This document shows positions 7,625-18,303 of a stretch of DNA of 64,000 bases, piece by piece. Every line of letters begins with the position of its first letter. Position 1 is the first letter of the stretch. The notes below the pieces were generated by a model, which was not told where the DNA came from, made no database searches, and saw only the letters and a list, made by a program, of their open reading frames with translations. The stretch covers positions 1-64,000 of the forward strand of contig NZ_JAFCNB010000012.1 in the NCBI RefSeq assembly GCF_017896165.1, written 5' to 3'. The translations under genes and the position numbers were made by a program. The stretch is from Microbispora oryzae. GTDB lineage: Bacteria; Actinomycetota; Actinomycetes; Streptosporangiales; Streptosporangiaceae.

Positions 7625-7938
7625 CCCGCGCTGGTAGGGGGCGTCGGCTCGTCGCGGAGCAAGCGGGAGGCGCCGAAATGAGCTGCGGCGCGAGCAGCCG
7701 GCCCTCAAGACGCCGGCCTCCCGCATCGCCGGCCCGCCGCGCACGGTTCCGCCGATCAGCCGGAAACGCTCCGCCAGGACCACCAGACCGAACCCGCGAT
7801 CGAGGGCCGGCACCGTTTCTGGCGAGAACCTTCACTACAGGGTCAAGGCTCGCGGCGCGCCGGCCGACGACACGATCAAGGCGGCGGCCCACCACCAACG
7901 TGATCTCCACGACACGAGCCGCCACCGTATTGGGCGAT
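7625..7938. other. 314-bp gene-free stretch
   Basis: Lies between the converging SDR and LysR genes. It contains the second copy of the 45-bp repeat (7798-7842) but no intact gene, and I see no T-tailed terminator. Confidence 0.4.
7798..7842. repeat. Dispersed 45-bp repeat, copy 2
   Basis: Ungapped match (37/45) with 4339-4383, same orientation, starting GATCGAGGGCC and ending ACAGGG. Surrounding bases diverge quickly, so the shared unit is short. Confidence 0.5.
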
Positions 7939-8925
7939 CTACCGGGCCAGGAACTCGCCGGTGGAGGCGCGGAGCGCGGAGACGAACGCGGCGACGGCCG
8001 GGTGGGCGGCGGCGCCCCGCCGGTAGGCGACGCGGGTCCGCCGGCGTGTGGGCAGCGGGACGAGGCGGACGCCGGCGGGCGGCTCCGCCGCGGCCAGCTT
8101 GGGGACGAGCGACACGCCCTGACCGGCGGCGACCAGGGCGAGCACGGTGGCGAAGTCGTCGGCGTGGTGACGCGCCCGGGGCGTGTAACCGGCGGCCCGG
8201 CAGACCTGGAGCATGACGTCGTGACACAGGGTGCCGGGACTGGCCATGATCCAGTCGGCGTCCCGCACGCGAACCAGCGGGTCGCCGTCCCCGCCCGTCG
8301 CGGCACCGGCGGAAGCAGCCGGCGAGGCACCCGCCGAAGTGCCCAGGGCCGCGAAACCGGCGGCGCGCGGCCGCGGCTCGGCGGGCGGCATGGCCGCAGG
8401 CAGGGCGAGGAAGACGGTCTCGTCCAGCAGCGGTACGGTGCCGAGCGCGGGGTCCGGGTCGACGGGCACCACGTCGTAGTCGTGGAGCAGCCCCACGTCG
8501 AGCCGCCGCTCGCGCAGGGCGGCCGGCACCGCCACCGGGTCCAGCTCGGTCACCATCAGCTCCAGCCCGGGATGCCGCCGTCCCAGCTCCACCAGCGCCG
8601 CGGGCAGGAGCGTGCGCACCGCGGTCGGGAACGCGCCGATGCGCAGCGGGCCGGACAGCCCGGTTGACATCGAGGCGAGCGCGGCCGACGTCCGTTCCAG
8701 GGCGGCGAGCACCGTCTCGGCGTGCTCGACGAGGAGCCGGCCGGCCGGAGTGAAGGCCACCCGCCGCCCGGTGCGTTCGAGCAGCGCGACGCCCGCCTCC
8801 CGTTCGAGCAGGGACAGCTGCTGGGAGACCGCCGACGGCGTGTAAGTGTGCGCCTTCGCGACGGCGGCGATCGTGCCGAGATGCGACAGGTCACACAGCA
8901 GCCGGAGACGGCGCACATCGAGCAT
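7939..8925 (-). CDS. LysR-family transcriptional regulator
   Basis: A 328-residue LysR protein. The N-terminal winged helix (residues 1-60) includes GTIAAVAKAHTYTPSAVSQQ and the linker helix LSLLEREAGVALLERTGRRV; the C-terminal periplasmic-binding-like effector domain runs from about 92. Residues about 185-220 contain a low-complexity Ala/Gly/Ser insertion (SAGASPAASAGAATGGDGD) not usual for the family. Divergent from the DapA-like gene at 8997, its probable target; a dyad lies in the spacer. Confidence 0.87.
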   Translation of the reverse strand: MLDVRRLRLLCDLSHLGTIAAVAKAHTYTPSAVSQQLSLLEREAGVALLERTGRRVAFTPAGRLLVEHAETVLAALERTSAALASMSTGLSGPLRIGAFPTAVRTLLPAALVELGRRHPGLELMVTELDPVAVPAALRERRLDVGLLHDYDVVPVDPDPALGTVPLLDETVFLALPAAMPPAEPRPRAAGFAALGTSAGASPAASAGAATGGDGDPLVRVRDADWIMASPGTLCHDVMLQVCRAAGYTPRARHHADDFATVLALVAAGQGVSLVPKLAAAEPPAGVRLVPLPTRRRTRVAYRRGAAAHPAVAAFVSALRASTGEFLAR

Positions 8926-8927
8926 CA

Positions 8928-8948
8928 GAACAGCTTACGGTTCTGTTC
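8928..8948. promoter_or_regulatory. Dyad in the LysR/DapA-like spacer
   Basis: GAACAG (8928-8933) and CTGTTC (8943-8948) form a perfect inverted repeat with a 9-base centre, immediately upstream of the LysR start codon. Position and spacing suit a LysR binding site serving both genes. Binding is inferred. Confidence 0.5.
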
Positions 8949-8996
8949 AGAAACGTGAAATGGACCTAACCGGTCGCGCTGCCCGACGCTGGGCCC

Positions 8997-9896
8997 ATGA
9001 TGCTCACCGGTCTGTACGTGCCCCTGGTCACCCCGTTCGACGACGAGGGGAAAGTCGCCCTCACCGCGCTGGAGGCGCTGGCGCACGACGTGCTCGACGG
9101 CGGCGCGGCGGGCGTCGTCGCCCTCGGCACCACGGCGGAACCCTCGTCGCTCAGCTCCGGGGAACGGCGGGCCGTCGTTGACGTGGTCGCCGGAGTCTGC
9201 CGTGCGCGCTCGGCCCGGCTACTGGTCGGCGCCGGGACGGCGGAGGCGCTGACCGCCCTGCGCGGCCGTCCCGAGGTGACCGCCGCCCTCACGCTCGTGC
9301 CGCCGTTCGTGCGGCCCGGCGAGGACGGCGTGGTCGCGTATCTCACGTCGCTCTCAGCGGTCAGCCCGGTGCCTCTCGTGGTCTACCACGTCCCGTACCG
9401 GACCGGGCAGCGCCTGTCGCCCGAGGCCGTCCTGCGCCTGGCCGCCCTGCCCGGCGTCGCCGGGATGAAGTACGCCGTCGGGGGGATCGACGCGGACACC
9501 GTCGGGCTCCTCGCCGACCTGCCGCCCGGCTTCGCGCTGCTGGGCGGCGACGATGTGGTCGTCTCGCCCTTGCTGGCGCTCGGTGCGCACGGCGGCGTCG
9601 TCGCCTCGGCACACCTGCGCACCGCGGAGTTCGCCGAACTGATCGACGCGTGGCGCACGGGCGACGCCGTACGCGCCCGGCCGCTCGGCCACCGCCTCGC
9701 CGCCCTGTCGGCGGCACTGTTCGCCGAGCCCAACCCCACTGTCGTCAAGGCCGTCCTGCACGCGCAGGGGCGCATCCCGACCCCCGCCGTACGGCTGCCG
9801 CTCCTGCCCGCCGGTCCCGGCGCGCTGCGGTCGGCGCTCCGGCATGCCGGCCAGGACGTCGGGCCGCCGGTGGCGGTCGGCCAGGGGATGGCATGA
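8997..9896 (+). CDS. DapA-family lyase/aldolase (dihydrodipicolinate synthase-like)
   Basis: A 299-residue class I aldolase barrel. The Schiff-base lysine is Lys158 (GMKYAVGG) and the catalytic tyrosine Tyr130 (VVYHVPYRTG). The substrate-carboxylate loop reads GTTAEP rather than the GTTGE of true dihydrodipicolinate synthase, so a catabolic aldolase or deaminating lyase (such as those acting on hydroxyproline-derived or sugar-acid substrates) is more likely than lysine synthesis. The start may be ATG 8997 or ATG 9000. Divergent from a LysR regulator. A small frame beginning at 9893 overlaps its stop by ATGA, which may be the remains of a second operon gene. Confidence 0.82.
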   Translation: MMLTGLYVPLVTPFDDEGKVALTALEALAHDVLDGGAAGVVALGTTAEPSSLSSGERRAVVDVVAGVCRARSARLLVGAGTAEALTALRGRPEVTAALTLVPPFVRPGEDGVVAYLTSLSAVSPVPLVVYHVPYRTGQRLSPEAVLRLAALPGVAGMKYAVGGIDADTVGLLADLPPGFALLGGDDVVVSPLLALGAHGGVVASAHLRTAEFAELIDAWRTGDAVRARPLGHRLAALSAALFAEPNPTVVKAVLHAQGRIPTPAVRLPLLPAGPGALRSALRHAGQDVGPPVAVGQGMA

Positions 9897-12748
<2,852 letters not shown>

Positions 12749-12763
12749 TCCGGCGGTGACACC

Positions 12764-12810
12764 GGCCGGCCGGATCCGCGCCGCAGCCCGCGGCGCGGAC
12801 CCGGCCGGCC
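12764..12810 (+). terminator. Terminator hairpin after the GH59 gene
   Basis: Stem arms 12764-12784 and 12790-12810 pair at 20 positions with one A/C mismatch and a 5-base loop; almost pure G/C, no T-tract. It begins 16 bases after the stop codon. Confidence 0.7.
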
Positions 12811-12992
12811 GCGCTTCCGTTGATGGCGCGGCGCCGGGCGGTGCTACCCGTGCTCGGCCGGTGGGCGTGCGCCGGTTCCGTTCGGTCCTTCACCATCGCC
12901 GGCTCGAGCACGGACAGCGTCTGCCGCTCCCGGCTTTCCGTGAACTACGGCTCTCCTCCGGGCGTCATACATGTGAACGGAGGGAAAGCGTC

Positions 12993-14072
12993 ATGCGTAC
13001 CGTTTTCATCGCAGGAGTGACGGCGCTCGGGCTGGCGTGTGTGCCGGCCACGGCGGCGTCCGGAGCCGCACACCGGGCCGAGGGGCCGACGCCGGGGTGG
13101 AAGCAGGCCAGGGTCAACACGCTGCCCGGCGACGACGTCCTCAACGACGTGACCGTCCTGGGCAACGGGTCGGTGTGGGCGGCCGGTCACCGGATCGTGA
13201 ACGGACAGCAGCGGGGCCTGGTCCAGTGGTACGACGGCAGGACGTGGCGGGTGATCCCGAACAGCCCGCCGTACGAGCTGCGGGCCGTGACGGCCACGTC
13301 GAGCAGGAACGTGTGGGTTTTCGGTCCGGGCAAGGCCGCCCGCTGGAACGGGCGCACGTGGGCCTCCGCCTCGCTGGGCGGCGCGTTCGCGGCCGCCGAC
13401 GCCGACGGGACGAGCGCGAAGGACATCTGGGCGGTCGGGGGCACGGCCTCGGCGAGGCACTGGAACGGGTCCTCCTGGAGGAGCGTGAAGCTCCCGGGCC
13501 AGGCCGCGGCCGTCGACGCGTACCGGTCCGGCGACGTGTGGGCGGCGGGAGGCAGGGGCGGCCAGCCCGCGATCATGCGGTGGAACGGGAGGTCCTGGGC
13601 GCTGATGCCCACCCCCGCGCTCACGCTCCCCCAATCCGACGCGGTCGCGGCCATCGAGGACATCGCGGTGCTGGGCCCCGGGAACGTGTGGGCCGTCGGG
13701 GGCGTCACCTGGGAGGGGGCGAACGACGAGGGTGACGACGTGAACTACAGCCGCACCCTGGTGATGCGCTGGAACGGCAGGGCATGGGCCGCCTCGGTCG
13801 GCTCGACCCAGGCGCAGCCGTACACGGAGGTGGAACCGGACGGCAGCGGCGGCGTATGGGTCGTGCAGGGCAGCTGGAACCCCGCCCTGTGGCACGTCAC
13901 GGGGTCGGCCTGGACGCGCACCCCGCTTCCTCACAAGGCGGGCACCGACGCCGTCGTATTCTCCATTGCGCGCAGGCCCGGTACGGCCACGGTCTGGGGC
14001 GCGGGCTTCACGGTGCCGCAGGGCGACCCCGACGACCCGACGGCCAACGGGACGTTCTGGCGCACCCGCTGA
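12993..14072 (+). CDS. Secreted beta-propeller-like repeat protein
   Basis: A 359-residue exported protein of unknown role. ATG 12993 is chosen because GGAGGGA lies 8 bases upstream and a signal peptide follows (FIAGVTALGLACVPATAASGA). The rest is a run of blades of the form VWAAG...RWNGRSWxxxP (for example MRWNGRSWALMPTP, ARHWNGSSWRSV, MRWNGRAWAASV), which is typical of a propeller built from short degenerate repeats. The lipoprotein at 31378-32733 shares this repeat, VWAVGGVTW and the closing WHVTGSAWTR block, so the two are paralogues. Such proteins usually bind ligands or other surface molecules; no catalytic residues are evident. Confidence 0.8.
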   Translation: MRTVFIAGVTALGLACVPATAASGAAHRAEGPTPGWKQARVNTLPGDDVLNDVTVLGNGSVWAAGHRIVNGQQRGLVQWYDGRTWRVIPNSPPYELRAVTATSSRNVWVFGPGKAARWNGRTWASASLGGAFAAADADGTSAKDIWAVGGTASARHWNGSSWRSVKLPGQAAAVDAYRSGDVWAAGGRGGQPAIMRWNGRSWALMPTPALTLPQSDAVAAIEDIAVLGPGNVWAVGGVTWEGANDEGDDVNYSRTLVMRWNGRAWAASVGSTQAQPYTEVEPDGSGGVWVVQGSWNPALWHVTGSAWTRTPLPHKAGTDAVVFSIARRPGTATVWGAGFTVPQGDPDDPTANGTFWRTR

Positions 14073-14074
14073 CG

Positions 14075-14236
14075 GTCTGGTCACTGCTTGCCCGGACATG
14101 GGGCGCCGTCAAGGCCGTGATGCCGCTGGTGAGCAAGGACCTGATCCCTCTGGCCGCCGCGCTGCTTCTGCTCGCCCTCGCGCCCGTGGCGCGAGGGCGC
14201 CCCCAGTCGCCGTCGCGAGCGCCGGCCGTGCTGTGA
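14075..14236 (+). pseudogene. Orphan C-terminus of a membrane protein gene
   Basis: Directly after the propeller gene the frame from 14075 to TGA 14234-14236 reads 53 residues that have no start codon of their own but look like the last membrane helix and tail of a small integral membrane protein: VW...AVKAVMPLVSKDLIPLAAALLLLAL and an Arg/Pro-rich end. The pattern VW...LPLxxKDxIPLxAxxLL...PLA matches the C-terminus of the intact membrane protein at 23455-24039. I read it as the 3' scrap of a lost paralogue. Confidence 0.55.
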
Positions 14237-14248
14237 CCGCCCGCCGGA

Positions 14249-14827
14249 CTACGCGCCGCGGGGCTTCGCCCGGACGTGCATCCGCTCGCCCTGCGCCCCG
14301 AACAGGCTGAGCACCTCCACCGGCCCATCTCCCGTGCTGCCGAACCAGTGCGGCAGCCGCGTGTCGAACTCCGCCGCCTCTCCCACCTTGAGCACGACGT
14401 CGTGCTCGGAGAGCACCAGCCGCAGCCTCCCGTTGAGCACGTACAACCACTCGTAGCCCTCGTGCGTACGCGGCTCGGGAGCGCAGCGGTCGACGGCGAT
14501 GATCATCTTGAACGCCTGCAGCCCACCGGGATGCTGGGTCAGCGGCAGGATCGTCATGTTGTCGCGGTGGATCGGCGTCATCCGCACCCGCGGGTCACCG
14601 ACCGGTGGCGCGCCGACGAGCTCGTCGAGCGGCACCTGGTAGGTCCGCGCGAGCGGCAGCAGCAGCTCCAGGGTGGGTTTGCGCTCACCCGACTCGAGAC
14701 GCGACAGCGTGCTGACCGAGATGCCGGTGGACTCCGCGAGCCGGCTCAGGGTGCTGCCGCGCTTCTTGCGCAGCGCACGCAGCCGCGGGCCCACGGAGGC
14801 CAGGACCACGGCGTCGTCGTTTGCCAT
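14249..14827 (-). CDS. XRE-cupin transcriptional regulator
   Basis: A 192-residue regulator with an N-terminal Cro/C1 helix-turn-helix (residues about 12-66, LRALRKKRGSTLSRLAESTG...STLSRLESGERKPTLELL) and a C-terminal cupin barrel (about 110-185, HEGYEWLYVLNGRLRLVL...GEAAEFDTRLPHWFG). Members sense small metabolites and often control export or catabolism. The start codon lies inside a perfect palindrome (14821-14835), so it most likely represses itself and may be translated from a nearly leaderless message. Confidence 0.88.
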   Translation of the reverse strand: MANDDAVVLASVGPRLRALRKKRGSTLSRLAESTGISVSTLSRLESGERKPTLELLLPLARTYQVPLDELVGAPPVGDPRVRMTPIHRDNMTILPLTQHPGGLQAFKMIIAVDRCAPEPRTHEGYEWLYVLNGRLRLVLSEHDVVLKVGEAAEFDTRLPHWFGSTGDGPVEVLSLFGAQGERMHVRAKPRGA

Positions 14828-14835
14828 ATTGGCAA
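14821..14835. promoter_or_regulatory. Palindromic operator over the XRE-cupin start codon
   Basis: TTGCCA-TAT-TGGCAA, a perfect 15-bp palindrome containing the gene's own ATG (14827-14825). A tight fit for autoregulation. Confidence 0.6.
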
Positions 14836-14849
14836 TGCTACTTGTCGAA

Positions 14850-14875
14850 CGGGCCTCACTTCGGGATGAGGCCCG
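14850..14875. terminator. Hairpin after the questin oxidase-like gene
   Basis: CGGGCCTCA (14850-14858) pairs with TGAGGCCCG (14867-14875) around an 8-base loop. It separates the leftward questin oxidase-like gene from the XRE-cupin promoter. No T-tract. Confidence 0.55.
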
Positions 14876-14905
14876 CTTCCTGGGCGACGCCTGAACTTGC
14901 TCGCG

Positions 14906-15988
14906 TCAGGGACGGCCGATCAGCTCGCCGACGTGCAGGGTCGCGGCGAGCAGTTCGGGGTCGCCGATGCGGTCGTAAGACTCGACGGCCGTGTCGGCGA
15001 ACTTCAGGACGTGCTCGTCGCCGTGCTCAGCTGCTCGCTGGAGCGCGTCCTCGCGGGTCAGCTCGGGATAGCGCCGGACGATCTCCGCGCACGGGGCCGG
15101 CCGGGCCGGGGCGTACGTCGCGATGACCGCCACCACGGCCGCCCAGGCCGCCGTCAGGCTCGGCAGCCACTGCTCTGCCGGCAGGACCGGGAGCACGTGC
15201 CGCACGGCGTTGGGCGCGGTAGCGGCGTGGACCAGCAGGACCGGCGAGCCGTGGCCGAGCGTGAGGTACGCCTGGGCGGCGCTGTCGACGAGCGACTCCA
15301 GCCGCGCCGGGACCTCCTCGGCGGACGCGGCGGGTTTCAGCGCGCGCAGGCTCCCAGTCCAGCCCGAGCTGCGCTCGAGCCGGTCGAGCCGGTGGGCGAT
15401 GAAGCCGGTTTGCTCTTTGAGCCGGGTGACGGCCGGCAGGGCCTGTTGCGGTGTGAGGGTGCCCTCCGGCGCGACCACCCCGGCGAGCTCGCGGTAGCGC
15501 GCGGCCCAGAACGCCAGCCCGTGGGCCAGCTCGTCGAGGGTCTGGCGTGTTGGGGCGCAAGCGGTGCCGCGCAGCGTACGCACCGCGTGACTGACCCGGA
15601 TCACGCCGTGGGTCGAGCCGGCCACGATGCCCGGCAGCAGCCGTGGCCACCACTCGGCGAGCACTTCCTGCCACGGGCGCTCGGTCAGGTCGTGGCGGAA
15701 GTACGCGGCCCAGTCGGGCAGCCGTCGCGCCTGGCCCAGCGCCGCGCGCCACTCGCCGGGCCGGATGGCCGCGCTCGTGCCGGGCAGCTCCGCCAGACGG
15801 CGTACGTAGCGGTCGAGCCAGCCCTCGACGTCGATGTCGAGCCCCCGCCGGACCATGACCTCCACGGCCATCGGACCGTGGTTGGTCAACCCGTGGTTGC
15901 CCTCCTCGTCGCCGCCGAACTCCGGCCCGTACGCGTGCAGTCGTTCGTACGCTGCGGGCAGGGCCTCGATCATCGATTCGCGGGTCAT
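14906..15988 (-). CDS. Questin oxidase-like protein (DUF4243)
   Basis: A 360-residue protein resembling the questin oxidase family, whose fungal founder opens an anthraquinone ring by a Baeyer-Villiger-type oxidation; bacterial members are uncharacterised. The family opening is clear: YGPEFGGDEEGNHGLTNHGP, followed by conserved HGVIRVSHAVRTL and GSPVLLVHAATAPNAV. I start it at ATG 15988, which has GAGGTGG upstream and leaves 10 bases to the preceding stop; an alternative ATG at 16015 would overlap the DHFR-like gene. It forms a two-gene operon with that gene (15999-16574). Confidence 0.75.
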   Translation of the reverse strand: MTRESMIEALPAAYERLHAYGPEFGGDEEGNHGLTNHGPMAVEVMVRRGLDIDVEGWLDRYVRRLAELPGTSAAIRPGEWRAALGQARRLPDWAAYFRHDLTERPWQEVLAEWWPRLLPGIVAGSTHGVIRVSHAVRTLRGTACAPTRQTLDELAHGLAFWAARYRELAGVVAPEGTLTPQQALPAVTRLKEQTGFIAHRLDRLERSSGWTGSLRALKPAASAEEVPARLESLVDSAAQAYLTLGHGSPVLLVHAATAPNAVRHVLPVLPAEQWLPSLTAAWAAVVAVIATYAPARPAPCAEIVRRYPELTREDALQRAAEHGDEHVLKFADTAVESYDRIGDPELLAATLHVGELIGRP

Positions 15989-15998
15989 GACGGCCACC

Positions 15999-16574
15999 TC
16001 AGCGGACGACGTCATAGACGAGCTTGGTGATGCCGTTGGCGTACGTCTCGGACTCGACCACCTTCAGCATCTGCTTGTCCTTGTCGGTGTCGCTGAACAT
16101 CCGCTTGCCGGCTCCGAGCAGCACGGGGAAGACCAGCAGGTGGTAGCGGTCGATCAGGCCGGCGTCGGAGAGGTCGTGGGCGAGGGCGGCGCTGCCGTGG
16201 ATGAAGATGGGGCCGCCGTCGGTCTCCTTGACCTTCGCGACGTCCTCGAGGGAGCGCAGGATCGTGATGTCACCCCAGTTGTCGACGAGGGCGTCCTGGC
16301 CGAGGGTGGTCGAGACGACGTACTTCGGCATCTCCTTGAGAGCGGCGAACTCCTCCATGCCCGGCCATACCGGCGCGAACGCCTCGTAGCTGGTCCGGCC
16401 GAACATCAGCGCGGTGGCCTCCTCGATCTCACGGCCCTTCAGCTCGTAGGCCTCGGGCAGGAACTCGATGTCCTTGAAGGTCCAGCCGGCGCTGCGGTGG
16501 GTCTCGGTGCCGCCGCCGGGAGAGTCGACGACGCCGTCCAGCGAGACGAAGGCGGTGTAGATCAGTGTGCGCAT
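15999..16574 (-). CDS. Dihydrofolate reductase-like protein (RibD C-terminal family)
   Basis: A 191-residue single-domain protein of the DHFR/RibD-C fold: MRTLIYTAFVSLDGVVDSPGG at the start, the FGRTSYEAFAPVWP segment, FIHGSAALAHDLSDAGLIDRYHLLVFPVLLGAGKRMF near the end. Such proteins bind NADPH and reduce unknown carbonyl or pterin-like substrates; it is not the housekeeping DHFR. Divergent from the DUF5937 regulator at 16675 with a palindrome in the 100-bp spacer, and upstream of the questin oxidase-like gene. Confidence 0.85.
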   Translation of the reverse strand: MRTLIYTAFVSLDGVVDSPGGGTETHRSAGWTFKDIEFLPEAYELKGREIEEATALMFGRTSYEAFAPVWPGMEEFAALKEMPKYVVSTTLGQDALVDNWGDITILRSLEDVAKVKETDGGPIFIHGSAALAHDLSDAGLIDRYHLLVFPVLLGAGKRMFSDTDKDKQMLKVVESETYANGITKLVYDVVR

Positions 16575-16639
16575 CTTCGATTCCTATCCGTGGTCAACGA
16601 GGATGACCTAAGTCTGTCCTGACATCACACACACCGCCA

Positions 16640-16661
16640 CGATTAGGCTCAGAGCTAATCG
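16640..16661. promoter_or_regulatory. Inverted repeat upstream of the DUF5937 regulator
   Basis: CGATTAG (16640-16646) and CTAATCG (16655-16661) are exact inverted copies with an 8-base centre that is itself partly symmetric. It lies 13 bases before the GTG start of the regulator and within the divergent spacer, so it may control both directions. Confidence 0.6.
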
Positions 16662-16674
16662 GAAGGGCGGCCGC

Positions 16675-17700
16675 GTGATCCACCTGCACTTCACGGCGAC
16701 GGACTTGACCCGTGTACGCTTCGCCGCCTCACCCCTCATGGAGACGGTCGCCAGCCTGCGTACGCTGGCCGCCCGCAGGCAGGGGCGGCACCTGCACCGT
16801 CCCTGGATGGACAGGTTCGCCGAGCGAGCGGGCCGGCTGCGCGAGCGCGACCTCGACCTGCTGCGGGCGCTGGTGCGTCCGGAGGGCTACATCCCCGACT
16901 TCATGGTGCCGCCGCCGGGTCGCCGGTCCTCGACCTTCGCGGACGCTCTGGCGCAGATCGCCGACGCCGATCCGGAGATCGTGGCACAGGAGCTGGCGCA
17001 CCTGGCGGCCCACCCGGTCGCCCAGCAGGGGCCCGGCCGCGAAGGGCGGCGAGCGCTGCTCCAGGCGCTGGTGGACCGGCCGGATGCGGGCATCGGCCCC
17101 GTCACGGAGGCGCTCGAGACCTACCACCGGGTCGCGATCGCCCCGGACTGGCCGCGGATCAATGCGTTACTCAACGACGACATCGCCTACCGACTCGATG
17201 CCCTGGCCGACGGCGGCGTCGACCGGATGATGAGCAACCTGCACCCGTCGGTGACGTTCGCCGACCAGACGCTGAGGATCGTCAAGTACTACGAGGGCCA
17301 CGCCGACTGCGGCGGGCGCGGCCTGTTCCTCGTGCCGTGCGCCTTCGCCTGGCCGGACGTCCTGGTGCGGACCGCGCAGCCGGATTCACCCAGCGTCTCC
17401 TACTCCCCGCGCGGCCTCGGCCGGCTCTGGGAGGAGTACCCCGAGCAGACCGGCTCGGCGCTTGCCGGCGTCCTCGGGCAGACCCGGGCGGCCCTGATGG
17501 CCCAGCTCGACCTGCCGATGTCGACCAGCCAGGCCGCCACTCAGATGGCGCTCTCCGCGCCGACGCTCAGTGTGCACCTCCAGGCGCTGCGTGCCGCCGG
17601 GCTGCTCACCTCGCGCCGGGCGGGCCGGCAGGTGCTCTACTCGCGGACCGAGCTCGGTGACCGGCTGCTCAGCGAGGCAGGCCGGCAGCCCGACGCCTGA
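16675..17700 (+). CDS. ArsR-type winged-helix regulator with DUF5937-like N-terminal domain
   Basis: A 341-residue regulator. Residues 1-235 match the actinobacterial DUF5937 pattern (IHLHFTATDLTRVRFAASPL at the N-terminus, PEGYIPDFMVPPP, CAFAWPDVLV) and probably form the sensor; residues about 265-335 are an ArsR-like winged helix (TSQAATQMALSAPTLSVHLQ as helix-turn-helix, LLTSRRAGRQVLYSRT as wing). GTG 16675 is the only start that keeps the conserved N-terminus. Its stop, GCCTGA at 17695-17700, coincides with the start of msrA relic 3. Confidence 0.85.
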   Translation: MIHLHFTATDLTRVRFAASPLMETVASLRTLAARRQGRHLHRPWMDRFAERAGRLRERDLDLLRALVRPEGYIPDFMVPPPGRRSSTFADALAQIADADPEIVAQELAHLAAHPVAQQGPGREGRRALLQALVDRPDAGIGPVTEALETYHRVAIAPDWPRINALLNDDIAYRLDALADGGVDRMMSNLHPSVTFADQTLRIVKYYEGHADCGGRGLFLVPCAFAWPDVLVRTAQPDSPSVSYSPRGLGRLWEEYPEQTGSALAGVLGQTRAALMAQLDLPMSTSQAATQMALSAPTLSVHLQALRAAGLLTSRRAGRQVLYSRTELGDRLLSEAGRQPDA

Positions 17701-17820
17701 GCCGCATACCGCTACCACCAGCGGTACCTTTTCCGTAACCCGGACGGCTGCTGCGGCACGGGCGTCTCCTGCCCCGTCGGCGGAGCCATCGTGTGGATCC
17801 GAAGCCTTCAAGCCATCTGA
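17695..17820 (+). pseudogene. msrA 3'-end relic, copy 3, with read-through tail
   Basis: In the frame from 17710 the DNA reads RYHQRYLFRNPDGCCGTGVS then CPVGG, clearly the MsrA C-terminus with a 3-codon deletion relative to copy 2 and Tyr changed to Cys. After CPVGGA the frame runs on to TGA 17818-17820 through unrelated sequence. The block starts exactly at the GCCTGA stop of the DUF5937 regulator and, on its right, runs into the truncated acetyltransferase gene on the opposite strand, so both gene fragments end against each other here. Confidence 0.7.
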
Positions 17821-18185
17821 AGTTCCGAAGTCCCGTGCAGGCCCGAGGTGCGCATCCAACCGATCAGTTCATCGGCCAGGCGTACTCGAACTCGGGCAGC
17901 TCGAAACCCTGCTGGAAACGGCATATCCGCTCGTCCGTGGCGCTCATCGGGAGCCGGAAACAAATAGACAAAGCCAAGCAGCTCTCCATCGTCGTGAGCG
18001 ACGAACAGCCCTGAACCCTGCACAGGCGAAGCCAGCCGTTCCCGCCACAGTGTGAGCCGGTCATCGGTCAGGGGCCCGTTCAGGAAGCTGTCGGGCATGA
18101 TCCCCGCATACGCCGAACGCCAACTGTCTACGTGCAGAGCAACAATAGGGACAATGTCGTCAATTTTGCCGTTTCTAATCTCCAT
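17808..18185 (-). pseudogene. Truncated GNAT acetyltransferase
   Basis: The N-terminal half is a normal GNAT start: MEIRNGKIDDIVPIVALHVD, SWRSAYAGIMPDSFLNG, LTLWRERL, GLFVAHDDGELLGFVYLF. After about residue 83 the expected strand 4 and the acetyl-CoA loop (R/Q-x-x-G-x-G/A) never appear; the frame continues through an Arg-rich run and ends after 125 residues at 17808, inside msrA relic 3. Another minus-strand frame over 17864-17960 gives a plausible but different tail (RFQQGFELPEFEYAW). The enzyme is therefore very likely non-functional and was cut by the same event that left the msrA fragment. Confidence 0.65.
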
Positions 18186-18303
18186 GGCGCAGAGCACCCC
18201 ATAGGGGAACGAGCTGGGGCGCGGGAGGCTCTGATCCAGCGATGACCCACCAAGCTGAATGATCAGCGCTGAACAACCTCATGATTCAAACCTCATCCAG
18301 GTC

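Noticed and set aside
6688-8667. 659-codon open frame on the plus strand
   Set aside because: It runs in the wrong frame across the SDR gene, the spacer and antisense to the LysR gene; Arg/Pro/Gly-rich product typical of GC-rich shadow frames.
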